From: Betaproteobacteria bacterium
Lineage (GTDB): Bacteria > Pseudomonadota > Gammaproteobacteria > Burkholderiales > SG8-39
DNA: 64,000 nucleotides
NCBI GenBank assembly: GCA_016234705.1
Contig: JACRAS010000212.1
Coordinates: forward strand, 51,714-115,713
Reading direction: 5' to 3'
Shown: one piece after another, positions 32,811 to 41,487 of the stretch
How the letters are laid out: every line of letters begins with the position of its first letter
Position numbering within the stretch: position 1 is the first letter of the stretch
Notes under the pieces: model-generated
Seen by the model: only the letters and a program-made list of their open reading frames with translations
The model's database searches: none
Told to the model about the DNA's origin: nothing
Translations under genes and position numbers: made by a program

Positions 32811-33683
32811 CTAGGCCTCGGCATCGCCAAACAGGCCATACGGCCGAATGATCAATATGGCGGTGATCAACACGAACGCCACGCCCTCCGCCCAGCCCGA
32901 GCCCTCGGTTACGTAGTACGCGAATCCGGTTTCCGCAAAGGCGAGCACGAAGGCGCCGACCACCATGCCGGCGATGCTGCCCATTCCCGCGACGATCACG
33001 ATCGCGACCGCCTTTACCAGCATCGGGAAACCCATGAAGGGCGTGACTGTGATGATGAAACTGACCACGACTCCGGTGGCAACGCCCAACGCCGAACTGA
33101 GGGCAAACGAGAGCGCGTAGATGCCCTTGACGTTGATGCCCATCAGTGTCGCAGCATCGCTATTCTGGGCGACCGCGCGCACCGCGCGCCCGTCCTCCGT
33201 CCACTTCAGCCACGCGATCAGCATCGCTACTAACAGGACCGCAACGCCGCAGCCGACCAGGCGGCCGTAGGGAATGAACGCGTCCCCGATGGTCAAGGCC
33301 TTCAACGCGTATTCCGGCGTGGTCGAGCGCGAATTGCCGGACCAGAGAATCACCGCGATATGTTGTATCACCAAGCCGATCGCGAAGGTCAACAGGATCT
33401 GGTTGATGTTCGGCGCGGTCAGCACGCGCTCGATGAAAGCTTTGAACAGCAACCAGCCGCAGGCGAAGCCGAGGACGATCACCGCCGGCATCACCACTAG
33501 CGGATCGAGCCCCCATCCCGTGAACAGCCAGAACGCCGCATACGCACCGAGCATGATGAACTCGCCGTGCGCGAAATTGATGATTCGGGTGACGCCGAAG
33601 GCGAGCGCGAAGCCGATCGCCATCAGCGTGTAGAGTCCGCCGAGTAGAATCGAATCGATCAGGAATTGCGGCAGCAAGTTCAT
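32811..33683 (-). CDS. livH: ABC transporter inner-membrane permease, LivH family
   Basis: 290 residues. DSILLGGLYTLMAIGFALAF followed by RIINFAHGEFIMLGAYAAF is the LivH N-terminal signature; VAQNSDAATLMGINVKGIYA and AIVIVAGMGSIAGMVVGA are the conserved cytoplasmic loop regions. About eight membrane spans are expected. It comes 137 bases after the binding-protein gene, a gap with no gene, and is directly followed by LivM. It pairs with LivM to form the permease of the second transporter. Confidence 0.92.
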   Translation of the reverse strand: MNLLPQFLIDSILLGGLYTLMAIGFALAFGVTRIINFAHGEFIMLGAYAAFWLFTGWGLDPLVVMPAVIVLGFACGWLLFKAFIERVLTAPNINQILLTFAIGLVIQHIAVILWSGNSRSTTPEYALKALTIGDAFIPYGRLVGCGVAVLLVAMLIAWLKWTEDGRAVRAVAQNSDAATLMGINVKGIYALSFALSSALGVATGVVVSFIITVTPFMGFPMLVKAVAIVIVAGMGSIAGMVVGAFVLAFAETGFAYYVTEGSGWAEGVAFVLITAILIIRPYGLFGDAEA

Positions 33684-33820
33684 CGCCTACCCGTTTTCGA
33701 CAATTTGATTATGCGGCCCGCCCATGCCTTGCGACGAAGCGACCGGCGTCCCACCCAGCTCGGTCAGGCCGAGGGTACGGCCGGCTCGTCAGCGCCCGGA
33801 AGAGCGCCGACGGGCCTGGA

Positions 33821-35071
33821 TCATTGTCTGCAAGTTTGCAGAGTGCCGTTCGCGATGTCTTTCGGATAGATCAACTTGCTGACGTAGCCGTTGCCTTCCT
33901 TGACCCGTTGGAACACCACCATCTCGCCGAACGCCTGGTGGGGTGTGATCTCGCTGGGCTTGAACTTGCTGTGAAGGCCCATCGGCGACTTGTAGTCTTG
34001 TCCCACCAACCAGGTTTTGAGCACGTCGCGATCAACGGATTTGGTCGCTTCCACTGCGAGCAGCGCCAGCACCGTGGAAACATAATAGCCGGCCTCGAGA
34101 AATTCCGGCTCCTTGCCGTACTTCGCCCGCCAGGCAGCTTCCCAAGCGGCTGCCGCAGGCAGCAGTTTGGGCTCGCGCGGGTCAGCCGGGTACGCAAGCC
34201 CGTTGACCCAGGTGGTAACACCGGTCCAACAATTTTGGGCCTCGCCGACTGCCTGCTGCCATTCGGTGAGTTGCGCCTGGGCGGTGCCCACCAGATGCGG
34301 GATCCCGGTCTTTGCGGTATAGACCTGCTTGGCGAATTGGACGGCATCCGTAGTCTGCATTAGCGCATACAGAATGTCGGGACGCGTTGCGCGAACCTTG
34401 ATGATCGCGGAATTGAAGTCGGCCGAGCCTTCGCGCACGAGTTCATTGGCAACGATGTCGAAGCCTGCCTCCTTGACATAGCGGCGCGCATCATCGATGT
34501 GTGCCCGCCCGTAGGCCCCGTCGGTAAACACGAACGCGACTTTTTTCTTGGTCCCGACGGCCGCCTTCAACGCGTCCACATTGTTGATGTGATAGTAATA
34601 GGCCCACGCGTACGTATGGAAAAAGTACGGGTCCGGACCGACTTCCTTCTCGATTTTCGATGACGAACCGCCGGGCAATATCCAGATCGGCCGCTCCTTG
34701 AATTTTTTCCAGGGAGGCACGGCGGCGGCGGCGACGTTCGAGCCGTCCGGACCGATGATCAGATCGACTTTATTGGTCTGGATCAGGTCGTTCATGATTG
34801 AGACCGTCAACGCGTTGTCGGATTGCGTGTCGGCGAAAATCAATTCGATCTTGCGTCCGCCTGCCGAGTCGCCGCGCGTTGCCTTCCAGATCTCGATGGC
34901 GTGTTCGATGCCGTTTTTTGCTTGCACGCCGTAGGCGACGTATTTGCCCGAGAGCGACGCGGGCGCGCCGATCTTGAATACACCCTGGGCCTCAGCGCTG
35001 GAGAGCCCGATGCCCAGCGACAGCACGCCGAGCCCCATTGCATAAACCAGGTTCCAGAATCCGTTCAGCAT
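33821..35071 (-). CDS. ABC transporter substrate-binding protein, LivK/HAAT family
   Basis: 416 residues from ATG 35071, which sits behind AAAGGAGGCGAGGGAG on the minus strand; the frame extends to 35197 but that part is upstream of the ribosome binding site. Residues 1-28 are a signal peptide (cleavage after AEA). The mature part has FKIGAPASLSGKYVAYGVQA, GPDGSNVAAAAVPPWKK, FTDGAYGRAHIDDARR and ILYALMQTTDAVQF, the same type I binding fold as the tandem pair at 3755/4997 and similar over its length. It is the first gene of the operon livH-livM-livF-livG-hydrolase-crotonase-MmgE. Ligand unknown. Confidence 0.92.
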   Translation of the reverse strand: MLNGFWNLVYAMGLGVLSLGIGLSSAEAQGVFKIGAPASLSGKYVAYGVQAKNGIEHAIEIWKATRGDSAGGRKIELIFADTQSDNALTVSIMNDLIQTNKVDLIIGPDGSNVAAAAVPPWKKFKERPIWILPGGSSSKIEKEVGPDPYFFHTYAWAYYYHINNVDALKAAVGTKKKVAFVFTDGAYGRAHIDDARRYVKEAGFDIVANELVREGSADFNSAIIKVRATRPDILYALMQTTDAVQFAKQVYTAKTGIPHLVGTAQAQLTEWQQAVGEAQNCWTGVTTWVNGLAYPADPREPKLLPAAAAWEAAWRAKYGKEPEFLEAGYYVSTVLALLAVEATKSVDRDVLKTWLVGQDYKSPMGLHSKFKPSEITPHQAFGEMVVFQRVKEGNGYVSKLIYPKDIANGTLQTCRQ

Positions 35072-35572
35072 CTCCCTCGCCTCCTTTACTTTCGTGATTG
35101 GTATTTCGCCGTCAAATACGCCACTTCGTTGCCCTATTCCTCGGGGGACCTCGGGGCAGCATAAGGCACGCCGTCCGAGCGGGAGTTCACCGCGCAAACT
35201 TCCTGTCGCGAGGCTGCTCCACTCCAGTATGGAACTTTTTTTGCGCCCCAGTTTTCATGCAGTGTTACATGCAAAGTTGCTGAAGTCAATGCGAGCTCGG
35301 GTCGATTTACGGCTACCTGTATCGGGGCAGCGGCAATATCGGCGAATGCCTGGCGTTCGGCCGCATCTGCGCTCGCAACGCGGCCGCAGAATCGCCTTGG
35401 GACGAATCGGAGCGACGCTCGTTCGCAAACCCGCCCGCTGAGGGAAAAGGGCCAAGTGCTGGCATCGGCGCGCGTTTTGAGGCAAAATCTCTCGTAAGCG
35501 CTTGATGGCCGCGGCTTTTCGCGTCTTGTCAAGTCCGGTTTCGTGCTCATATTGAAGATTTGAGGTAAGCGC
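35072..35572. promoter_or_regulatory. Divergent intergenic region with a paired TGCATG motif
   Basis: No gene is apparent in these 501 bases between the second HAAT operon (-) and the HNH gene (+), so both promoters should lie here. CATGCA occurs at 35256-35261 and 35268-35273. Each is part of the self-complementary TGCATG word on one strand or the other, and the copies are 12 bases apart, about one helical turn. This is a candidate regulator site for the transporter operon. No regulator gene is present in the window to test the idea. Confidence 0.35.
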
Positions 35573-36163
35573 ATGGCGGAGATTCCGCTCATCCTGACGC
35601 TCGACATGCACGGCGTCCCGCATCGCTGGGTGACCTGGCAGCAGTCCTGCTATTACTACGCCAAGAGCCTGGTGGCATGGACGCTGGGTGAGAGCGCGTT
35701 CACGTTCTACGGCGGCACTTCGCGCAAGACCGGCGAGCGCTCCAGCATCACCGCCAATTCCATCATCGCCATCAAGGGCAAGGCGATGGCGGTCCGGGGC
35801 TTCTCCCAGGTGCCGCCGCTCAGCAATCGCGAGCTGTTCCGCCGCGACCGCCATATCTGTGCCTACTGCGGCGCCGAGTTCGGATATCTGCGTCTCACCC
35901 GCGACCACATTACGCCGCTGTCGCGCGGCGGCCGCGACCACTGGATGAACGTGGTCTCGGCCTGCCGCCACTGCAACGGCGTCAAGCGCAATCGCAAGCC
36001 CGAGGAAGCCGGCATGGAATTGCTGTACACGCCTTACGTGCCGAACAAGGCCGAGTACCTGATCCTCACCAACCGCAAGATCCTTTCCGACCAGATGGGT
36101 TTCCTGGTACAGCACGTCGCCGCGCACAGTCGCGTCATGCCGCACGCCTTGGTGCGCGCCTAG
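35573..36163 (+). CDS. HNH endonuclease domain protein
   Basis: 196 residues. ATG 35573 has a modest GAGG upstream. The C-terminal half is an HNH domain with a zinc site: RDRHICAYCGAEFGYLRLTR, DHITPLSRGGRDHWMNVV and SACRHCNGVKRNRKPEEAG (C-x2-C, D-H, H-x-x-N and C-x2-C). The N-terminal 90 residues are conserved in stand-alone bacterial proteins of this kind. They are widespread in Betaproteobacteria as housekeeping-like genes of unknown role, not clearly linked to restriction. The stop at 36161-36163 directly abuts the glycosylase start, suggesting a DNA-metabolism pair. Confidence 0.88.
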   Translation: MAEIPLILTLDMHGVPHRWVTWQQSCYYYAKSLVAWTLGESAFTFYGGTSRKTGERSSITANSIIAIKGKAMAVRGFSQVPPLSNRELFRRDRHICAYCGAEFGYLRLTRDHITPLSRGGRDHWMNVVSACRHCNGVKRNRKPEEAGMELLYTPYVPNKAEYLILTNRKILSDQMGFLVQHVAAHSRVMPHALVRA

Positions 36164-36778
36164 GTGACTCCCGGCTACTGGCTGCGCGCCAAGCGCGCGC
36201 TGGCGCGCCGCGACGCGGTGCTCGCGCGCATCATCCGCGCCCATCCGCGCATAGCGCTCGCGCGCCGCGGCGAGCCGTTCAAGACGCTCGCCCGTTCCAT
36301 CGTCGGCCAGCAGATTTCGGTGAAAGCGGCCGAGTCGGTGTGGCATCGGGTGCTCGCCGTCGCCCCGGCGGCGACGCCCGAACAGATCCTCAACGCGCGC
36401 CGCCGGCTTCCCGCGTGCGGCCTGTCGCAGCGCAAGGCCGAGTACATCGCCGACCTCGCGCGCCACTTTGCCGACGGTGCCATCCATGCGCGCGACTGGC
36501 CGGATATGGAGGACGAAGCGGTGATCGCCGAGCTCGTCCAGGTGCGCGGCATCGGTCGCTGGACGGCGGAGATGTTTCTGATATTCAACTTGCTGCGGCC
36601 CGACGTGCTGCCGCTGGACGATCTGGGCCTGCAGAGAGCGATCAGCCTGCATTATTTCGACGGCGAGGGCGTCGCGCGCGAGCGCATGCGCGAGCTCGGC
36701 GCAAGCTGGGCGCCGTGGCGTTCGGTCGCCACCTGGTACCTGTGGCGCAGCCTCGACCCGGTGCCGGTGGAATATTGA
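36164..36778 (+). CDS. DNA-3-methyladenine glycosylase II-like (HhH-GPD family)
   Basis: 204 residues from GTG 36164, immediately after the previous stop codon. Features of the HhH-GPD superfamily: SIVGQQISVKAAESVW, the helix-hairpin-helix LVQVRGIGRWTAEMFLIF, and the catalytic Asp region LPLDDLGLQRAI. The short length and the lack of the Ada-like N-terminal domain match stand-alone AlkA-type enzymes that remove alkylated purines to start base excision repair. No C-terminal Fe-S cysteine cluster is present, which argues against endonuclease III or MutY. GTG is supported by the family-like sequence starting within about ten residues. Confidence 0.88.
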   Translation: MTPGYWLRAKRALARRDAVLARIIRAHPRIALARRGEPFKTLARSIVGQQISVKAAESVWHRVLAVAPAATPEQILNARRRLPACGLSQRKAEYIADLARHFADGAIHARDWPDMEDEAVIAELVQVRGIGRWTAEMFLIFNLLRPDVLPLDDLGLQRAISLHYFDGEGVARERMRELGASWAPWRSVATWYLWRSLDPVPVEY

Positions 36779-36858
36779 AACGCCGCAACAGCGGCCGCTT
36801 ACGCAGGCGGGCAGTACGATAGAATAAGAAACTTCCCGCGTTCACCGTGGCCTAGCCT

Positions 36859-37827
36859 TTGAAAACGACCTTCCTCGAATTCGAACAATCCCTTTCCGAT
36901 CTTGAAGCGAAGATCGAGGAATTGCGCTTTGTGCAAGACGACTCGGCGGTGGATATCTCGGAAGAAATCGCGCGGCTGCAGAAAAAGAGCAATGCGCTGA
37001 CCAAGGATATTTACGCCAAACTCACCCCCTGGCAGATGGCGCAGGTGGCGCGTCATCCGCAACGCCCGTTTACGCTAGACTACATCAATCTGTTGTTTAC
37101 CGATTTCGAGGAACTGCATGGCGATCGCTCCTACGCCGACGACTTGTCGATCGTCGGGGGGCTGGCGCGCTTCAACGGGCAGTCGGTGATGGTGATCGGG
37201 CAGCAGAAGGGCCGCGACACCAAGGAAAAAATCCTGCGCAATTTTGGCATGCCGCGCCCGGAGGGCTACCGCAAAGCGATGCGCCTGATGCGCCTGGCGG
37301 AAAAATTCGCGATTCCCGTGCTTACGTTCGTCGATACGCCCGGCGCCTATCCCGGCATCGGCGCCGAGGAGCGCGGCCAGTCCGAGGCGATCGGCCGCAG
37401 CCTCTACGTCATGGCCGAGCTGAAAGTGCCGATCATCTGCACCGTCATCGGCGAGGGCGGATCGGGCGGCGCGCTCGCGCTTGCCGTGGGCGACATTGTG
37501 ATGATGCTGCAATACGCCATCTATTCGGTGATCTCGCCCGAGGGTTGCGCCTCGATCCTGTGGAAAAGCGCCGACAAGGCGCCCGAGGCGGCGGAAACGA
37601 TGGGTATTACCGCCAACCGCCTGAAGACCCTGGGCCTGATCGACAAGATCGTCAGCGAACCTCCGGGTGGCGCCCACCGCGACCACGCGGCCATGGCGCA
37701 GGGTTTGAAAAAGGCGCTACAGGACGTGCTGCGCTCTCTCGCCGACAAGGGCGTCGACGAGCTGATCGAGGCGCGCTTCGACCGCCTGATGGACTATGGC
37801 AAGTTCAAGGAAGTCGAAACCGAATAG
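36859..37827 (+). CDS. accA: Acetyl-CoA carboxylase carboxyltransferase subunit alpha
   Basis: 322 residues, the normal AccA length. The start is TTG 36859 ([20 protein letters not shown]); no ATG fits, and the sequence matches the usual AccA N-terminus from its first residues. Core motifs: [70 protein letters not shown] and [15 protein letters not shown]. With AccD it transfers the carboxyl group from biotin to acetyl-CoA in the first step of fatty acid synthesis. The tilS start lies inside its 3' end (32-base overlap), a common arrangement in this group. The weak TTG start without an obvious ribosome binding site may keep expression low. Confidence 0.96.
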   Translation: MKTTFLEFEQSLSDLEAKIEELRFVQDDSAVDISEEIARLQKKSNALTKDIYAKLTPWQMAQVARHPQRPFTLDYINLLFTDFEELHGDRSYADDLSIVGGLARFNGQSVMVIGQQKGRDTKEKILRNFGMPRPEGYRKAMRLMRLAEKFAIPVLTFVDTPGAYPGIGAEERGQSEAIGRSLYVMAELKVPIICTVIGEGGSGGALALAVGDIVMMLQYAIYSVISPEGCASILWKSADKAPEAAETMGITANRLKTLGLIDKIVSEPPGGAHRDHAAMAQGLKKALQDVLRSLADKGVDELIEARFDRLMDYGKFKEVETE

Positions 37828-39178
37828 CGCGGACGGCTTCGAAGCCGCGGTAGGTGCGGCGCTCAAGCCTTTGCTCTTTCCCCGGGCGCGGCTGGTGCTG
37901 GGGCTGTCGGGCGGCCTCGACTCGGTGGTGCTGCTGGAGGTGCTGCGCCGGCTTGCCGGGCAGCTCGGTTTCCGCCTGTCGTGCGTGCACGTCAACCATG
38001 GCATCAGCCCGAACGCGCGCCGCTGGGCTGCGTTTTGCGCACGCCGGTGCAAGCGCCACGCGATTGCACTGGCATTGCACGAGGTCGATGTCGAGCATTA
38101 TCGCGCCGAGGGTTTGGAGGCCGCCGCGCGCCGCGCCCGCTATCAGGTCTACGCACGGCAAGAAGCCGATTTCATCGTGCTTGCCCAGCACTCAGACGAC
38201 CAGGCCGAGACCGTGCTGCTGCAGTTGCTGCGCGGCGCCGGGGTGAAGGGCGGGGCGGCAATGCCGCTGATGCGGGAGCAGGATTCGGCCAGAAAAGGCA
38301 AAAGGGCGCGGGCACCTGCCATCCTGCGGCCGATGCTCGCGTTCTCGCGCAAAGAAATCGAAGCCTACGCCAAGGTGAACAAGCTCAAGTGGGTCGAAGA
38401 CGAGAGCAATGCCGACACCCGCTACGACCGCAATTTTCTGCGGCACCGGGTGTTGCCTGTGATCGGGCAGGCCTTTCCCGGCTACCGCGCGACGCTGGCG
38501 CGTGCCGCCGGGCATATGGCCGAGGCAAGCCTGATTCTGGATGATCTGGCCCAAGCTGACGCGACACTCGCCGTGAGCGGAAATAGGCTCGTACTGGCCG
38601 AGTTGAGACGCATAGGTGTTGCTCGCACCAAGAATCTAGTGCGCTGGCTGTTGCTGCAGCAAGGCGATGCAGCGCCCGAGGCGGATCGCCTGCAGGAAGG
38701 ATTACGTCAGTTGTTCCAGGCGCGCGATGACGCCGCCGTGCGCCTCATGCTGGGTGCATGCGAACTGCGCCGTTATGCAGGCTGCGCCTATCTGCTGCGA
38801 TCGCTGGCGGAAGTGCCGGCGAAATTGCGGCGCGACTGGGACGGCAAACGCGTGTGGCCCCTGCCCGAACTGGGCGGGACATTGCATTTTGCGCGCGGAC
38901 CAGGTGCCGGCCTGGATTGCGCCTTGATCGGCGAGAGAGGACTGAGCGTAAGTTTGCGGCAAGGAGGCGAGAAACTGCGCTTGCGGCCCGGCGGTTCGAC
39001 GCGCAGCCTGAAAAACCTGCTGCAGGAAGCGCGCATGCCGCCGTGGGAGCGCGAGCGCCTGCCCTTGGTCTATTGTGGCGACACGCTGGTAGCGGTTCCC
39101 GGACTGGGCGTGGCAAGCGGTTGGCAGGCCGGAGCCGGCAAGATCGGTTGGACGATCACTTGGCGGCGGCAGGAATAG
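37796..39178 (+). CDS. tilS: tRNA(Ile)-lysidine synthetase
   Basis: 460 residues. The PP-loop ATP pyrophosphatase motif SGGLDS is at 38-43, followed by [58 protein letters not shown] and the C-terminal TilS domain with [20 protein letters not shown]. It attaches lysine to C34 of tRNA-Ile(CAU), changing its decoding from AUG to AUA, an essential function. ATG 37796 overlaps accA by 32 bases. A 76-base part of its C-terminal coding sequence is repeated downstream at 39285-39360. Confidence 0.95.
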   Translation: MASSRKSKPNSADGFEAAVGAALKPLLFPRARLVLGLSGGLDSVVLLEVLRRLAGQLGFRLSCVHVNHGISPNARRWAAFCARRCKRHAIALALHEVDVEHYRAEGLEAAARRARYQVYARQEADFIVLAQHSDDQAETVLLQLLRGAGVKGGAAMPLMREQDSARKGKRARAPAILRPMLAFSRKEIEAYAKVNKLKWVEDESNADTRYDRNFLRHRVLPVIGQAFPGYRATLARAAGHMAEASLILDDLAQADATLAVSGNRLVLAELRRIGVARTKNLVRWLLLQQGDAAPEADRLQEGLRQLFQARDDAAVRLMLGACELRRYAGCAYLLRSLAEVPAKLRRDWDGKRVWPLPELGGTLHFARGPGAGLDCALIGERGLSVSLRQGGEKLRLRPGGSTRSLKNLLQEARMPPWERERLPLVYCGDTLVAVPGLGVASGWQAGAGKIGWTITWRRQE

Positions 39179-39284
39179 ACCACTTCCGCGGCTACCTGCT
39201 GACGCGAGGATCTGGATACCAATTCTCCACCGCCAAGCCGGATACCTGCGCGGCTCTATTGTCATCATCTGGAACTGCGCGGCG

Positions 39285-39360
39285 AGGAGGCGAGAACTTG
39301 CGCTTGCAGCCCGACGGATCGACGCGCAGCCTGAAAAACCTGCTGCAGGAAGCGCGCATG
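39285..39360 (+). pseudogene. Duplicated fragment of the tilS 3' region
   Basis: These 76 bases match 38962-39037 inside tilS at 71 of 76 positions by hand comparison. In translation both encode GGE(K/N)LRL(R/Q)P(G/D)GSTRSLKN followed by LLQEARM, but here the flanking sequence is unrelated and lies in no TilS frame of useful length. The copy is in direct orientation, about 320 bases downstream. Most of the rest of the 321-base gap 39179-39499 shows no gene. It marks the left edge of the toxin-antitoxin pocket. Confidence 0.8.
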
Positions 39361-39454
39361 GCTGCTGATCAGGCAAGCTTGACGCGCCGCGTGGGCACGG
39401 CGTGCCCGCCCTGCATGGTGAACGGGCGCTCGAACTCAAGACTCAACCTAACGC

Positions 39455-39484
39455 TTGACCCTTTTGTTTTTGCTTGGGTAAAAG
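39455..39484 (+). promoter_or_regulatory. Possible sigma-70 promoter of the nucleotidyltransferase-like gene
   Basis: TTGACC (39455-39460) and TAAAAG (39479-39484) are separated by 18 bases and stand 15 bases before ATG 39500. The region is locally AT-rich. It is a five-of-six match at -35 and four-of-six at -10, so only suggestive. Confidence 0.35.
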
Positions 39485-39499
39485 TATGATTGTCGCAGC

Positions 39500-40018
39500 A
39501 TGAAAAAAGCCCTACTTGCTCTTAACTCGATTAAGAAATCCGGCGTGATTGATGATTACGCCATAGGCGGCGCCATTGCGGCTTCTTTTTACATAGAAGC
39601 AATCAACACCGGAGATGTCGATGTGTTCTTGTTCACGTCTGCGAGCGAAAACTCCATTTTGCTGTCGCTGAGACCCATATACGACGCGCTCGAACAACTG
39701 GGTGGAAGGGTTGAGAAGGAGTACATCGTTATTGGCGACTGGCCCATTCAGATACTTCCGGCTTACAGCCCGCTCGTTGAAGAAGCTGTAATACAGGCGA
39801 TAACAGTTCAGTATGGCAATATTGAAACCAGAATCTTCACCGCAGAACACTTGTGCGCAATCGCATTGGATACGGGGCGCATGAAGGACTTTTATCGGGT
39901 CGCGTCCTTTATTGAACAGGGAAAAGTCGATCGGTTAGTTTTGAACCAACTGGTAATAAGATACAAACTCGAAGACAGAACCAAAAATGTCCTGAATTGG
40001 AGTAGCGATGAAAACTAA
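39500..40018 (+). CDS. Nucleotidyltransferase-fold protein, possible toxin of a two-gene toxin-antitoxin pair
   Basis: 172 residues, cytoplasmic. The N-terminal part has the minimal nucleotidyltransferase pattern: YAIGGAIAASFYIEAINTGD with G23-G24, then the acidic pair D39-x-D41 in GDVDVFLF. Later DTGRMKDFYRVASFIEQGKV resembles the R-x-K-D segment of AbiEii-like/DUF6036 proteins. Base composition is clearly lower in GC than the core genes around it. The 3' end overlaps the start of a 52-codon gene (ATG 40008), a toxin-antitoxin-like layout, and the next genes are PIN toxin-antitoxin modules. Function as a toxin is inference. Confidence 0.65.
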   Translation: MKKALLALNSIKKSGVIDDYAIGGAIAASFYIEAINTGDVDVFLFTSASENSILLSLRPIYDALEQLGGRVEKEYIVIGDWPIQILPAYSPLVEEAVIQAITVQYGNIETRIFTAEHLCAIALDTGRMKDFYRVASFIEQGKVDRLVLNQLVIRYKLEDRTKNVLNWSSDEN

Positions 40019-40166
40019 CAAAACCAACCCTGATCGTCTTGAATATGTAATCAAAGCCAAAGCCAGCTATCGCGCAGATGCCCGTGCCAAGACGTGGGAA
40101 GAAAAGGTTGAATCAATTGCCAGGATGAGGCGCGCCGCTGTGGAGCAGAAGCGCCGTGTTGCATGA
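40008..40166 (+). CDS. Small basic protein (52 aa), putative partner of the nucleotidyltransferase-like protein
   Basis: ATG 40008 lies inside the last codons of the previous gene and the frame ends at TGA 40164-40166. The protein begins MKTNKTNPDRLEYVIKAKAS and is rich in Lys, Arg and Glu, with a probable helix through TWEEKVESIARMRRAAVEQ. No DNA-binding motif is recognised. The overlap implies translational coupling, so it may be an antitoxin or cofactor of the upstream protein. I know of no close family. Confidence 0.55.
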   Translation: MKTNKTNPDRLEYVIKAKASYRADARAKTWEEKVESIARMRRAAVEQKRRVA

Positions 40167-40214
40167 TGAACATAAAAGCCAAGAGCGCGCGGGCAATCGT
40201 AATGCCGTTGTTGC

Positions 40215-40619
40215 ATGAAAACCATCACCGTAAAACTCCTTGAAGCCTTGGCGGCATGGCTTTCGCGCCGCGCGCGCTCTCTCTCGGCCGGCCCCAATCC
40301 GACCTCGTTCGCGAGGCACTTCAGCACGTCAGCGAGGGAACGAGTGGTGTGAGCTGTCACGATCTGTTTGCCGATGTTTGTGGCGTCATCGATGGCCCCA
40401 AGGACCTTTCCACCAATCCAAAGCACTTCTGGAGGACGTGGCCGGTATAGAATCCTTGATGCAACGGTACGCGGACAACCCCTCATGTCCCTCGCGGACG
40501 CGTGCCTGGTGCGGCTCACCGAGCGGTTTCCGGACTGCCGATTGTTCACGCTGGACTCCGATTTCGAGCATTACCGCCGCAACGGCCGGCAGGTCATCCC
40601 GCTACTGCACCTGGCTTGA
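40215..40619 (+). pseudogene. Decayed VapBC duplicate (frameshifted antitoxin, internally deleted PIN toxin)
   Basis: This stretch is a damaged direct copy of the intact pair at 41592-42232. The antitoxin start is conserved (MKTITVKL, then WLSRRAR), but two extra bases in the CTCTCTCTCGG run shift the frame, and the ORF stops at 40350-40352 after 45 codons. Further on, the end of the antitoxin gene is joined directly to GGAGGACGTGGCCGGTATAG, equivalent to about 42040 in the intact copy, so about 240 bases covering the PIN N-terminus are missing. Another two-base insertion (ACAACCCCTCATG against ACACACCCATG) follows. The toxin's last residues still read FTLDSDFEHYRRNGRQVIPL. It cannot make either protein. 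Confidence 0.85.
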
Positions 40620-40749
40620 CGATTGGCATGCGGATTCGTCTCGCGCGGCATGACGGGGGGATCGTTCCGCATTTTTCTTCGCCCGCTGCATCGTCCTACT
40701 CACAGATCGCAAGTTACGGATCAGGCGGTCGCCACGAGAACCAGTTCGA

Positions 40750-40770
40750 CCCAGTGCCCAGCTTCATCCT
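40750..40770. repeat. 21-bp direct repeat flanking the middle VapBC pair, left copy
   Basis: CCAGTGCCCAGCTTCATCCT here and CCAGTGCCCATCTTCATCCT at 41489-41508 match except one base over 20 (two mismatches over 21). They bracket the VapBC pair at 40821-41455, so this module may have been inserted, or the repeats may be leftover duplicated flanks. Confidence 0.6.
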
Positions 40771-40820
40771 CTTTGGCGCCGTGCTTGGCAAGCGTCCCGT
40801 AAATATGGCAATATGGGCAA

Positions 40821-41081
40821 ATGAAGACAACATTAGAACTCCCCGATCCGCTTTTCCGCAAAGCGAAAGCTACCGCGGCCCAGCGCGGTCAATCGCTTAA
40901 GGAATTCGTCACGGAGGCATTGCGCGACAAGCTGGTACTCGACACTGGGCGCGCATACGCAAGCGAGCCGGAGTGGATGAAGGGCTTTGGCAAGCTCAAG
41001 CGATTGCACAAGGAAACCGTCCGCGTGCAATCCGTAGTCGACCAGGAGTTCGAGGTCATCGAACCTGAGGATCGGCGTTGA
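40821..41081 (+). CDS. VapB-type antitoxin
   Basis: 86 residues. The N-terminus MKTTLELPDPLFRKAKATAA followed by RGQSLKEFVTEALRDKL is a ribbon-helix-helix DNA-binding domain; the C-terminal half (EPEWMKGFGKLKRLHKETVR) is the toxin-binding part. The TGA at 41079-41081 overlaps the toxin start in TTGA. The pair should repress its own promoter. The region just upstream is AT-rich (AAATATGGCAATATGG) and presumably holds the promoter. The module lies between a decayed and an intact copy of a different VapBC pair. Confidence 0.85.
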   Translation: MKTTLELPDPLFRKAKATAAQRGQSLKEFVTEALRDKLVLDTGRAYASEPEWMKGFGKLKRLHKETVRVQSVVDQEFEVIEPEDRR

Positions 41082-41455
41082 TCCTCGATACGAACGCGCT
41101 ATCGGCGTTTGTCGATGGCGCGCCCGAGGTCGGAGCGATCTTGGGCCAGCAGCAGCGAGCCGCAATTCCTGTGATCGTACTCGGTGAATTTCGATACGGC
41201 ATCATGGGTTCGAGACATCGGAAAACCTATGAGGAATGGCTCGAGATCCATCTTCGCCACTTTGATCTTCTGGCGATTACCGCTGAAACGACCTTGCCTT
41301 ACGCGTCGCTGCGTGCCACGCTCAAACGGCTGGGGCGACCGATTCCGGCGAACGACGCCTGGATCGCAGCCCTTGCGATGCAACACGGGTTACCAATACT
41401 CAGTCGCGACGAGCACTTTGATGCGCTACCTGATTTGCGACGGATCAGCTGGTAA
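41078..41455 (+). CDS. VapC-type PIN-domain toxin
   Basis: 125 residues from TTG 41078, which overlaps the antitoxin stop. The PIN acidic active site is visible: LDTNALSAFVDG (first Asp), VLGEFRYGI (Glu), NDAWIAALAM (Asp) and SRDEHFDALP (last Asp). Such proteins are Mg-dependent ribonucleases that cut tRNA or rRNA when not bound by antitoxin. The TTG start and overlap keep toxin translation dependent on antitoxin translation. It is only distantly related to the PIN protein at 41819. Confidence 0.87.
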   Translation: MILDTNALSAFVDGAPEVGAILGQQQRAAIPVIVLGEFRYGIMGSRHRKTYEEWLEIHLRHFDLLAITAETTLPYASLRATLKRLGRPIPANDAWIAALAMQHGLPILSRDEHFDALPDLRRISW

Positions 41456-41487
41456 AGGGCCGGGAAGCGATATCTGAATGAGTTCTG

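Noticed and set aside
35255..36652. 465-codon minus frame opposite the HNH and glycosylase genes
   Set aside because: Shadow frame; the + strand has clear HNH and HhH-GPD motifs.
39285..39360. A second tilS gene
   Set aside because: Only 76 bases are shared and the flanks are unrelated, so it is a fragment, not a paralogue.
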